A stretch of DNA of 64,000 nt from Rhodanobacter lindaniclasticus (GTDB taxonomy: Bacteria > Pseudomonadota > Gammaproteobacteria > Xanthomonadales > Rhodanobacteraceae). Shown piece by piece: positions 35,336-43,783 of the stretch (position 1 is its first letter; every line of letters starts with the position of its first letter). The stretch spans positions 49,244 to 113,243 of the forward strand of contig NZ_MWIO01000003.1 in the NCBI RefSeq assembly GCF_004799035.1, given 5' to 3'. Under the pieces are notes generated by a model. It worked only from the letters and a program-made list of their open reading frames with translations, made no database searches and had not been told where the DNA came from. The position numbers were made by a program, and so were the translations under genes.

Positions 35336-36559
35336 TCAGGCCGGGATGCGCGGACGCAGCCGCCGCAGCGGCGCCGGCACGCCGCCATGTTCGGCGGTCA
35401 GCCCCGCCATCACCAGCCGCCGGAACGGCGCCAGCCGTGCGCCCGCGCCCAGCGCCAGCTTGCGCAACGCGCGCGCGGGGCGGCGGTCGTCGGTGTACAG
35501 GCCGGCCAGGGCGTTGGTGGCCAGGTACAGCGGCCGCGTGGCCAGCCGCAGCCGGCGTTCGTAGCGCGCCAGCAGCGCCGGCGCGGCGATGGGCTGGCCG
35601 GCGGCGTGCGCGGCACGCAGTTCGCGCGCCAGCAGATCCTGCCCGAGCAGGCCGAAATTGAAGCCATGCGCGGTGACCGGGTGCATGCCCACCGCCGCGT
35701 CGCCGACCAATGCAAAGCGCTCGGCCACGAAACGCTTCGCGTACACACCCACCAGCGGGTAGGCGCAGCGCGGGCCAGCCACGCTCATCGTGCCCAGCCG
35801 GTGTCCGAAGCGTGCGGCCATGGCGGCTTCCAGCGCCGCATCGTCCAGCGCCAGCAACTCGCGCATCGCCGGCGGGGCCAGGGTCAGCATCACCGAGGAT
35901 GCATGCGCATCGTGCAGCGGCAGCAGGGCCAGGGTCTGGCCGTGGCCGAACCACTCCCACGCCACCTGTTCGTGCGGCACCTGATGGCGCATGCGCAGCA
36001 CCAGCATGGTCTTGCCGAAGTCGCGCATCTGCGCGCCGATGCCCATCGCGCGCCGCGTCTCGGAGAAACGACTGTCCGCCGCCACCAGCAGTGGCGCGCG
36101 CAGCGTGTCGCCGTTGTCCAGCACGACCTCCGCGCCTTCGCTGCCGGTGCGCACCGCCTCGACCCGCGCGCCGGTGATGCGCTCGACCTCGGGTAGCGCC
36201 ATCACTTCTTCGTACGCGGCGCGACGGATCGCGTGGTTCGACAGCAGCCAGCCCAGCTGCTCCGTGCCGGCCTCGCCGTGGCGGAACATCAGACCGTCGC
36301 GGTCGTTGCCGTCGAGCACCATGGCGTCGCGCAGCGCGCCGATCTCCTCCTCGCGCAGGCGCGCCCACAGGCCCAGCTCGCGCAGCAGCCGCTGCGAGTG
36401 GTGGGTAATCGCGATCTCGCGGCCGTCGTCGGCCGGCGCGATCAGCGCCGCCTCTTCCTGCCGCTCCACCAGCGCGATGCGCAGGCCGCTGCCTTTCAGC
36501 GAACGGGCGAAGCACAAGCCGGCCGGGCCGGCGCCGATGATCACGATGTCGAACGACAT
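35336..36559 (-). CDS. ubiM: FAD-dependent ubiquinone-biosynthesis hydroxylase (UbiM-like)
   Basis: A 407-residue UbiH-family flavin monooxygenase. FAD motif IIGAGPAGLCFARSLKGSGL at the N terminus; DG-type motif LVGDAAVGMHPVTAHGFNFGL at ~280-300. The N-terminal ~80 residues, with DGREIAITHHSQRLLRELGLWARL, resemble UbiM, the demethoxyubiquinol 5-hydroxylase of Neisseria and xanthomonads. UbiH or UbiF-type function cannot be excluded. Start: ATG at 36557-36559. Confidence 0.82.
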   Translation of the reverse strand: MSFDIVIIGAGPAGLCFARSLKGSGLRIALVERQEEAALIAPADDGREIAITHHSQRLLRELGLWARLREEEIGALRDAMVLDGNDRDGLMFRHGEAGTEQLGWLLSNHAIRRAAYEEVMALPEVERITGARVEAVRTGSEGAEVVLDNGDTLRAPLLVAADSRFSETRRAMGIGAQMRDFGKTMLVLRMRHQVPHEQVAWEWFGHGQTLALLPLHDAHASSVMLTLAPPAMRELLALDDAALEAAMAARFGHRLGTMSVAGPRCAYPLVGVYAKRFVAERFALVGDAAVGMHPVTAHGFNFGLLGQDLLARELRAAHAAGQPIAAPALLARYERRLRLATRPLYLATNALAGLYTDDRRPARALRKLALGAGARLAPFRRLVMAGLTAEHGGVPAPLRRLRPRIPA

Positions 36560-36605
36560 GGCGGGATGCTCCTGGGGACGGGAACGACTGCCCTGGCGTG
36601 CGCCG

Positions 36606-36675
36606 CTCCCGCCAAGGCGGGAATCCGGGTTGGCTTCACCGGGGCGAAAGTGGATTCCCGCCTGCGCGGGAATGG
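36606..36675. repeat. attccc/gggaat palindromic repeat pair
   Basis: Two short palindromes, ctcccgccaaggcgggaatcc (36607-36627) and ggattcccgcctgcgcggga (36652-36671), face each other as an inverted pair. They resemble the small dRS-like attccc...gggaat repeats found in several Proteobacteria. The element lies upstream of the UbiM-like gene. Confidence 0.65.
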
Positions 36676-36763
36676 CGTCACTGGGGCGTTGAAAATCACC
36701 CCTGGGGCAATGGCGGGCGGCGGCGGGCAAGCAGCACGCTCGTCGATCCGCACCGTATCGACG

Positions 36764-37003
36764 TCAGCCGCCGCAACCGCCGCAGCAGATCGACGGCAGC
36801 TGCACTACCTGCGCCGGCGTCACCGGCCAGCCGACCTGGCGCAACACCTCGACCAGGTCCGTCGCGGACGCCGCCGCGGACACGCGCATTACCAGGCCGC
36901 TCATGTCCAGGTCGACCACGGCAGTCGGGTCGACGTCGAACAAGGCGTCCTGCACCACCATCGGTTCCGGCGACGCGCTGGTCAGCGCAATATGAAATTC
37001 CAT
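36764..37003 (-). CDS. Small protein with a CCGGCGG C-terminal tail
   Basis: A 79-residue protein beginning MEFHIALTSASPEPMVVQDA. The body looks like a small ferredoxin-like (HMA-type) fold, with LFDVDPTAVVDLDMSGLVMRV and ATDLVEVLRQVGWPVTPAQVV, and it ends in ICCGGCGG. The three Cys in the tail suggest metal binding or thiol exchange, but no family function is known to me. It is encoded alone between the UbiM-like gene and the alanine racemase gene. Confidence 0.65.
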   Translation of the reverse strand: MEFHIALTSASPEPMVVQDALFDVDPTAVVDLDMSGLVMRVSAAASATDLVEVLRQVGWPVTPAQVVQLPSICCGGCGG

Positions 37004-37163
37004 GGGGTACCTCGCTTCACCGGCACCTGTGCGGTGCCGTCAGGAGGGATGCTGGTCCCCACCGCACGACGATGCCTTGACTCCAGTCAAGTCCTGCCAA
37101 GGCGAACGATCCGCGCCATGCTCCGGCCTGCAGCAAATTGCCGCAGGTCTCGGCGCGGCCCAC

Positions 37164-38417
37164 TCAGCGGCGGCGCAGGATCTTCGGGTTCGACGCGCCC
37201 CATACCGTGTACTGGTCGGCCAGGATCACGCCGGTGACCTGCTCGACTTCCGCCTGGGTGATTTCGGCATCGCCCTGCTTGCCGAACATCACCACTTCGT
37301 CGCCCGCCTGCACACCGGGGATATCGGTCACGTCGACCATGGTGGTGTTCATGGTGACGTTGCCCATCACCGGTGCGCGCTGGCCGCGGATCAGCATGGC
37401 TCCCTTGTTGGAATACGCGCGGCGGTAGCCGTCCGAATAGCCGACGGGGATATTGGCCAGCAGCGAATCGCGCTTGAGCACGCAGGTGCGGTCGTAGCTC
37501 ACCGTGTCGCCGGCGGGATAGGCCTGCACCTCGGTCACCCGCGACTTGAACGCGGCCACATGCGCGAACGGCGGCTTGGGCGTGCCGCCATAGCCGTACA
37601 GCGCGCCGCCGGGGCGCACCATGTCCAGGTGCGATTCGGGAACGTGCTGGACGGCGTAGGAGTTGGCGGCATGCAGCAGCACGTGTTCTCGCCGCAAGGC
37701 GGTATGGGCGAACATCCACGCGGCCTGCGTCTTGAAGGCCTCGACGCCCTGCAGCGCGTCGGCGCGCTGCTCGGTCGGGAAGTGGGTCATCAGGCCGACG
37801 ATGCGCAGACCTTCGATCTTCGCCAGCGCCTCGGCGTCATTGCGGCCGCGCGCGGTCTGCATCTCGATGCCGTTGCGGCTCATGCCCGCCGAGTTCAGCG
37901 CCAGGTGCACACGCAATGTGCGCCCGCGCTGGCGCGCCCAGGCGCCGATGGCCTGCGCCTGGGCGAGGTTGCCCACCAGCTCCTCCAGGTCGTAACGCAG
38001 ACCGTCGTGGATCTCGTCCAGCGTGGCGGCACGCACGCGCATCACGCGGCCCTTGTAGCCGCAGGCGCGCACCATGCGCGCTTCCTCGTTGCTCGCGATG
38101 CCGACATAGGGGATGCACGCCTTGATGACGCTGGGCATCACCAGGTCGATGCCGACACCGTAGGCGTCGGCCTTCATGATGGCGCAGATCTTCGGGTGGC
38201 CGACCAGGGCGGCCTCGACCCGTCGCAGGTTGTCCTCGAAAATCGCCGGATCGATTTCGATCCAGGCGTTGAACGCGCCCGTCGCCCTGAGCTGCCCCGG
38301 CAGGCCGAGCAGAGGCGCGGCGTGCGCGTCGACGGCCAGCGCCACGGCCGTCCCCGCGGTGGCCAGCAGGAATCGGCGGCGGCCGGGAGAAGGAGGCGTG
38401 GGCTGGCGCTCGGACAT
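37164..38417 (-). CDS. alr: Periplasmic alanine/broad-specificity amino acid racemase
   Basis: A 417-residue PLP enzyme of the Alr fold that interconverts L- and D-amino acids. The PLP lysine motif is AIMKADAYGVG; GGALYGYGG and PVMGNVTMNTTMVDVTDI are also conserved. Unlike cytosolic Alr, it carries an N-terminal export signal with a twin-arginine-like GRRRFLLATAG and a hydrophobic stretch, so it probably acts in the periplasm like Bsr/Alr of Pseudomonas and Vibrio. It is the last gene after the TonB receptor (52 bp gap), ATG at 38415-38417. Confidence 0.9.
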   Translation of the reverse strand: MSERQPTPPSPGRRRFLLATAGTAVALAVDAHAAPLLGLPGQLRATGAFNAWIEIDPAIFEDNLRRVEAALVGHPKICAIMKADAYGVGIDLVMPSVIKACIPYVGIASNEEARMVRACGYKGRVMRVRAATLDEIHDGLRYDLEELVGNLAQAQAIGAWARQRGRTLRVHLALNSAGMSRNGIEMQTARGRNDAEALAKIEGLRIVGLMTHFPTEQRADALQGVEAFKTQAAWMFAHTALRREHVLLHAANSYAVQHVPESHLDMVRPGGALYGYGGTPKPPFAHVAAFKSRVTEVQAYPAGDTVSYDRTCVLKRDSLLANIPVGYSDGYRRAYSNKGAMLIRGQRAPVMGNVTMNTTMVDVTDIPGVQAGDEVVMFGKQGDAEITQAEVEQVTGVILADQYTVWGASNPKILRRR

Positions 38418-38469
38418 GGAGTTCTCCGGTGGCCGCCGCCGGTCCACCGGCGGCAGCTGGATGCAGCGG

Positions 38470-41364
38470 TCAATCGAACGTGTATTCGGCCATCAGGTAG
38501 AACGAGCGGCCGCGCGGATCGGCCACGCGCGGCTCCCACGCGGCGCCCGAGGCGAAGTCGACCTGGTGCGCGGTGAACGGCGGATCGGTGTTCAGCAGGT
38601 TGCGCACCGCGAAGCTGAGCTTGGTGTTCGGCAGGCCGGTCCAGTTCAGGCTGTAGTTGTAGAGGATGTAATCGTCGACGTCGGGGTTCCAGTTCGGCGG
38701 GATGTAGCTGCCGTTGGCAACGCTGATCGGCTCCTCGTCCTTGTAGCCGGCGCGATAGATCTGGCTCAGCGTGTGTGTCCAATCACCCTTGGACCAGTCG
38801 AGGCTCAGTGTGTGCTTCCACTTCAGCGGCAGGTTGTAGAACTGCACGTACTCGCCCACCTCATTGCTGCTGTAGGGCTGGTTGGCGAGCGGCTTCTCCT
38901 TGAAGGTGTTGATGTAGCTGCCGTTGAGGTTGACGTGCCAGCGGCCGCCGGCCAGTTCGCCGGTGAGGTTGGCATCCAGTTCCACGCCGCTCATCAGGGT
39001 GCCGCCGGAGTTGATGAAGCGACGGTCGATCGCGGTCACCTTGCCGCTGCTGTCGCGGATCCAGTTGGCCGCGAACAGGTCGTAGTTCTCGATCAGCGTC
39101 GGCAGGTTGGGCGAGCGGATCGTGTTGCTGCGTTCGATCTCCCACCAGTCGAGGCTGAGGTTGAAACGCGGCGTGGGTGCGTAGACGAAGCCCAGGCTCT
39201 TCTGTCGAGCCGTCTCCGGCTGCAGGTCGGTCTTGCCGCCGGTGATGATGGTCGGCTGGATCAGCTCGCAGCCCGGCACCGTCGAATTGGCCACGCCACC
39301 GGGACAACTGGCCGGGTCGGCCAGGTCGAGGCCGAAGTACTCGACCTCGTTCACGCCGGCAAACAGCTTGGTGAACTCCGGCACCTTGAAACCGGTGCTG
39401 TACGCACCGCGAAACGCCAGCGACTCGATCGGCTGCCACTTGAACGAGTACTTCGGATTGGTGGTGCCGCCGAAGGTGTCGTACTGGTCGCGACGCACGG
39501 CCAGGGTCACGTCCAGCGTCTTGACGATCGGCAGGTAGACCTCCGCATAGACCGCCTTCACGTTGCGATGCACCTTGGGCAGCTCGCTCGTTTCGTCGAA
39601 CGGCGCCTGGTAGATGGTGTCGTAGTTGAGCGGCAAGCCGTTCAACTCCTGCACGCCGCCAAACTCGAACTCCTCGCGCCGCGCTTCGAAGCCGGTCGCC
39701 AGCTGCGCTTCGCCGCCCCACAGGCTGAAGCCCAGGCCACCGCTGAAACTGGCGTCCAGCGAGGTGACCGTGGACTCGCCGCCGTAGAGATGGATTCCCG
39801 TGGCCGACGCCGCCTGCAGCGCGGAAATGCCGGCCGGGTTCTGCGCCTCGTTCGGCATCAGGAACGGATTCAGCAAGCCGCTGCCGAGCGCCTGCTTGAG
39901 TCCGCTGGAGAAATAGTAGCCCCCGGCGAGCACCGACTCGGCCTTGCTCGACGCGCGCGACAGACCCACGTCGTAATCCCACCTGCCGATGCTGCCCTTC
40001 ACCCCGGCCAGCAGGCGATAGGCCTTGGTGGTGGTCTCGATCTCGCGCCGGCCGCAGGGGATGCAGCGCCAGCGGTACGGAATCTTGTTGCCATACACCA
40101 GGTCGCCGGTGCCGAAATAGTCGGCGATGGCGTTGTAGATCATGTCGTAGGTCGGCTGCGTATCCGCGTTCAGCGGATACCAGGTACTCGGGTCGAGCAC
40201 GGCGGTGGACGACGCGCTGGAGGTGAGCTGCAACGGCTCGTACTCGCGCCGAACCTTCACGCGCGAGCTCATCGCCTCCACGTAGAACTCGTGATCCCCG
40301 CCGAGCTTGCGGGTGGCGTGGCCGAGGAACTGCACGCTGTCCTGCGGCTGCTGCAGCGCCTGCGCGGCCGGATAATCCCAGGCGCAGGCGTACTTGGAAC
40401 TGCCGCCGTCCCACAGCCGGTAATCGTACGGCCCCATGTTGGCGCCACCGTTCTCGCAGCCGGCACCGCCAGGCAGGTTGAGGATGTTGATGTAGCGCAT
40501 GGCGTTGCCGCCATCCGGATCGGTCAGCGAGTCGTTGATGATGCCGCCGGCGGCGTTGGTCACCGTCGCGAACGGCGTGCCGCGCGTGTCGGGCGAGACG
40601 CCGCGGTCGGGCTGGAAGCTGTTGGCGAAGTCGCGCTGGCCGCTGCGCAGGATCTGCGCGCGCCGGTAGTTGATCGTGCCCCACGCGTTCCAGCCGTCGC
40701 GATCCAGATCACCGATGCCGCCCAGCACGCTGTAGGTGGTGATGCCACCGCCGCCGTCGGCGGTCACGTCGACACCGGCGTTGAGCGTGACGCCACGATA
40801 GTCGGTGCGGGTGATGAAGTTGATCACGCCGCCGATGGCGTCGGTGCCGTACATCGCCGACGCGCCGTCGCGCAGTACCTCCACGCGATCGATTGCCGCG
40901 AACGGAATCGAGTTCAGGTCCACCGCCTGGCCGCGCAGGCCATGGGTCGCGACGCGGCGACCGTTCAGCAGCACCAGGGTCGCGTCGGAGCCCTGCCCGC
41001 GCAGGTTCGCGCCCGACACGCCGGCGGTGCCGCGCAGTTCGCCGAGGTCCATGTCGACCGCGGCGGAGGTGAGTCCGTCGGCGCCGTTGCCGGCGATGTT
41101 GAGGAACTGCAGCAGTTGTTCCGCCGAGGTGATGCCCTGCGCGTCGATCTTCTGCTTTTCGATGATGGTGATCGGCAGCGCCTGCTCCAGATCGGTGCGC
41201 TTGATGCGCGAACCGGTGACGGTGACTTCCTTGAGCGTAGTGACCTGCGCGGGCTGGCCGGGTTGCGAGGGCTGAGCAGTCTCCTGCGCCGCGGCCGGGA
41301 CGGCAATCGCGACCAGCAGCGCCGCGCAGAGGAGATTCAATCGGAGGTCGTGCCGGATGTGCAT
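38470..41364 (-). CDS. TonB-dependent outer-membrane receptor
   Basis: A 964-residue outer-membrane transporter: signal peptide (LNLLCAALLVAIAVPAAAQ), a plug domain with VTVTGSRIKRTDLEQALPIT and DASAMYGTDAIGGVINFIT, then a 22-strand barrel ending in an aromatic residue-rich YLMAEYTFD. It is in the large xanthomonad class that imports oligomers and peptides. Genomic context with a racemase and a dipeptidase fusion suggests D-amino-acid peptides, an inference. Start: ATG at 41362-41364 behind gagggg. Confidence 0.93.
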   Translation of the reverse strand: MHIRHDLRLNLLCAALLVAIAVPAAAQETAQPSQPGQPAQVTTLKEVTVTGSRIKRTDLEQALPITIIEKQKIDAQGITSAEQLLQFLNIAGNGADGLTSAAVDMDLGELRGTAGVSGANLRGQGSDATLVLLNGRRVATHGLRGQAVDLNSIPFAAIDRVEVLRDGASAMYGTDAIGGVINFITRTDYRGVTLNAGVDVTADGGGGITTYSVLGGIGDLDRDGWNAWGTINYRRAQILRSGQRDFANSFQPDRGVSPDTRGTPFATVTNAAGGIINDSLTDPDGGNAMRYINILNLPGGAGCENGGANMGPYDYRLWDGGSSKYACAWDYPAAQALQQPQDSVQFLGHATRKLGGDHEFYVEAMSSRVKVRREYEPLQLTSSASSTAVLDPSTWYPLNADTQPTYDMIYNAIADYFGTGDLVYGNKIPYRWRCIPCGRREIETTTKAYRLLAGVKGSIGRWDYDVGLSRASSKAESVLAGGYYFSSGLKQALGSGLLNPFLMPNEAQNPAGISALQAASATGIHLYGGESTVTSLDASFSGGLGFSLWGGEAQLATGFEARREEFEFGGVQELNGLPLNYDTIYQAPFDETSELPKVHRNVKAVYAEVYLPIVKTLDVTLAVRRDQYDTFGGTTNPKYSFKWQPIESLAFRGAYSTGFKVPEFTKLFAGVNEVEYFGLDLADPASCPGGVANSTVPGCELIQPTIITGGKTDLQPETARQKSLGFVYAPTPRFNLSLDWWEIERSNTIRSPNLPTLIENYDLFAANWIRDSSGKVTAIDRRFINSGGTLMSGVELDANLTGELAGGRWHVNLNGSYINTFKEKPLANQPYSSNEVGEYVQFYNLPLKWKHTLSLDWSKGDWTHTLSQIYRAGYKDEEPISVANGSYIPPNWNPDVDDYILYNYSLNWTGLPNTKLSFAVRNLLNTDPPFTAHQVDFASGAAWEPRVADPRGRSFYLMAEYTFD

Positions 41365-41446
41365 GGTGTGCCCCTCAGGGTGATGAACGGCGGATCGGTT
41401 GGACCAACTTTCTGCTGCGCGAATCGGGTCGACGAAACCCGGTCTG

Positions 41447-43168
41447 TTACTGGGTGCCCTCCATGAACAGCCGGCCAATCGAGACGGCCAGGTCATACGG
41501 CGTGGGATCGTTGCGGTTGCTCAGCACGACCACGGTCAGGTGCTGCTTCGGCCAGCGCACGATCGTGTTGCGGAAGCCGATGCTTTCGCCGGAGTGCCAC
41601 AGCCGGTCGCCGGCGACACGCCAGCCGAAGCCGTAGTACGTGGCTTCGGGCGTGTCGGAAACCTGCGCCTGGTGGCCAAAGGCCAGCGCACGCGAGGCGT
41701 CGCCGAGCAGCCGGTCGTCGTACAGCGCGGCGTCCCAGCGCGCCATGTCGGCAATGTTGGAATAGATGCCGCCATCGCCAAGCACCGCGCTGTAGGCGTT
41801 CTGGTCGGTGCGTGTCCAGCCATCGCAGGACTTGCTGTAACCCCATGCCCGGTGCGGCACCTGCGGCCCGCCGGCCACGTAGGCCAGCGTGTTGCGCATG
41901 CCCAGCGGCTGGAAAATGCGCGTGCGCACATAGTCCGCGAAGCTCATTCCGGAAGCGCGCTCCGCCACCAGCGCCAGCAACGCGTAACCGCTGTTGCTGT
42001 AGCGATACTTGCTGCCCGGCGGGAAATACAGCCGGTTTTCCTTCTCCAGCAGGGCCAGCACGCCGGCATCGCTGATCTGCCCGGCGTAGGGCTCGGGCAT
42101 CAGGTCTTCGTAGTTCAGCACGCCGGAGGTGTGGTCGAGCAGGTTGTGCAAGGTGATGCCGTCGGCCACCTGCGGCAGCGAGGGCAGCCAGCGCCTAACC
42201 GGATCGTCGATGGAAAGCTTGCCATCCTGCGCGAGCAGCAGGATCGCCGCGGCGGTGAACTGCTTGGTCACCGAGGCGAGTCGATAGTCGGTCGCCGGGC
42301 CCGCCTCGGTGCCGCGCGTCAGATCGGATCGCCCGTAGCCGCGACTGAGCACCGCCTTGCCGTCCTTGAGCACCAGCAGCGACACGCCCGGCACATCGCC
42401 GTCATAGGGCTGCACCAGACGCTGGATCTCCGACTCCCGATCGGTGCCGTCGGGGGCCGTCACCGGAACGTCGTAGAGGGTGTCGGGCGTGGGTTCGGGG
42501 TGCAGCGTGTAGTGCCACCACTCCATCGCGTAGTTGCGAAAACCCTGCGCTTCCATCGCATCGCGCAGCAGGTGGCGGTTGGCACGCTGCGCGGCGTCGA
42601 CCTCGCTCGTATCGGTGTGTGCGCGGGTTCCGAAGAAGTCGAAAGCCGTGCCCATGTCCAGCGGCTCGCAACCGGCGTTGTCTGCATCGCAGCGAAGGAC
42701 GGTCAGGTCGATGGTGGCGCCGCGGCTGTGGCCGGAGACCGGCGCGATGTAACCATCGAGCAGCTTCGACTTGTCGAGGTCCGGATAGTGCGCGGGCTTG
42801 GTGCGCTGGTCGGCGGGGTCGTTCGCCCAGCGCACGAAATGCGCCACCGCGCGCGCCGGCCGGTAGCAGTCGAACACACGCAGGCGCATGTGGCGTTCGC
42901 GCAGCGCGGCATCCACCCGCGCCAGCGCCTCGGCGGCTTCGCGCTTCAGCCAGCAGCGCGGTGCCTGGTAGCCGTTGACCGGCGCGCCGACGAAGTTGTC
43001 GCTGCCGGCATAGGCGATCGATTGCGAGATGTCCGGCACCAGGCTACGGATGTCGACCATCCCGGCCTGCTCCATCGTGGCCGCCGCCGAGACGTGGGGC
43101 GCGGTGTCGGCCTGCGCCGGCGCCGGCGCCGATGCCAGGCACAGTGCAAGCAGCAGGGCGGAGCGCAT
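41447..43168 (-). CDS. D-Ala-D-Ala dipeptidase (VanX/DdpX type) fused to a beta-lactamase-fold hydrolase
   Basis: A 573-residue exported two-domain enzyme. Signal peptide MRSALLLALCLASAPAPAQA. Domain 1 (~30-230) is an M15D dipeptidase with zinc motif SGHSRGATIDL and EWWHYT. Domain 2 (~250-560) is a serine hydrolase of the class C beta-lactamase/D-aminopeptidase fold with ASVTKQF (SxxK), YSNSGY (YxN) and HSGESIGF. Fusion of both activities in one chain would act on D-Ala-containing peptides. The GTG-initiated frame extends 34 residues upstream, but the ATG before the signal peptide is chosen. Upstream of the TonB receptor on the same strand. Confidence 0.88.
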   Translation of the reverse strand: MRSALLLALCLASAPAPAQADTAPHVSAAATMEQAGMVDIRSLVPDISQSIAYAGSDNFVGAPVNGYQAPRCWLKREAAEALARVDAALRERHMRLRVFDCYRPARAVAHFVRWANDPADQRTKPAHYPDLDKSKLLDGYIAPVSGHSRGATIDLTVLRCDADNAGCEPLDMGTAFDFFGTRAHTDTSEVDAAQRANRHLLRDAMEAQGFRNYAMEWWHYTLHPEPTPDTLYDVPVTAPDGTDRESEIQRLVQPYDGDVPGVSLLVLKDGKAVLSRGYGRSDLTRGTEAGPATDYRLASVTKQFTAAAILLLAQDGKLSIDDPVRRWLPSLPQVADGITLHNLLDHTSGVLNYEDLMPEPYAGQISDAGVLALLEKENRLYFPPGSKYRYSNSGYALLALVAERASGMSFADYVRTRIFQPLGMRNTLAYVAGGPQVPHRAWGYSKSCDGWTRTDQNAYSAVLGDGGIYSNIADMARWDAALYDDRLLGDASRALAFGHQAQVSDTPEATYYGFGWRVAGDRLWHSGESIGFRNTIVRWPKQHLTVVVLSNRNDPTPYDLAVSIGRLFMEGTQ

Positions 43169-43783
43169 GACAACCTGGCGTCGCTTCCGCTCGCGCGAGG
43201 AAGGACGGTCGAAGGGAAAACCCGGCGCAATATATTGCGACACGACGCGCAGACATTCCCGGATACGCACGGCATCTCCCCAAAACCGATCAACGTGGAT
43301 GGATGAACAGCATCCATGCCGCCTGACCAGATCAAGCTCTCCGTACGCGCCTGCCCCCGCTCCGGCCCCGGTCCCGGACTCCCCGGCCTGATGCCATCAA
43401 TCGCATGGCATGGCGCCGTACCGGGGCCTGCCGTCGCTGTGTAGCACGGTCATTTCGGAAGCGTCAACGAGGCGCCGCGAGGGTGTTTCGGGTGGTCTGC
43501 AAGGGCACCGGGGACGAGGAAATTCGCACAACCGGCTACCGACGACGCCGCGTCCTCAACCAAAAGATCTTGCGAATCCGCGAGTTGCCGAGGCGGCCGA
43601 CGACAGGCGCCGCAACGTGCCACGCCCGCGTGTCGCGTCACGCGTACCGATACCACCACAAAGTCCATAACCGGGGGTTTGGGTTCACCCAAATCATTCC
43701 ATGAACTTTCGTCGCTTCCCTTGCGTCGACGCAGCCGACCTGCCCGCGAGGCACTTGACGACGGTCGCGGGATCAACCCTTCC
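43169..43783. other. Intergenic region without a recognised gene
   Basis: About 615 bp between the dipeptidase fusion and asmA. Several short open frames exist on both strands, none resembling a family or having a clear ribosome site. The stretch near 43640-43700 is lower in GC. No tRNA, repeat or confident terminator was recognised. Confidence 0.5.

Noticed and set aside
38176..41466. 1096-codon plus-strand frame opposite the TonB receptor
   Set aside because: Antisense shadow; the minus strand encodes a full TonB receptor with signal, plug and barrel.
43450..43776. 108-codon minus-strand frame in the gap before asmA
   Set aside because: No ribosome site, no recognisable family, mixed composition; probably chance.
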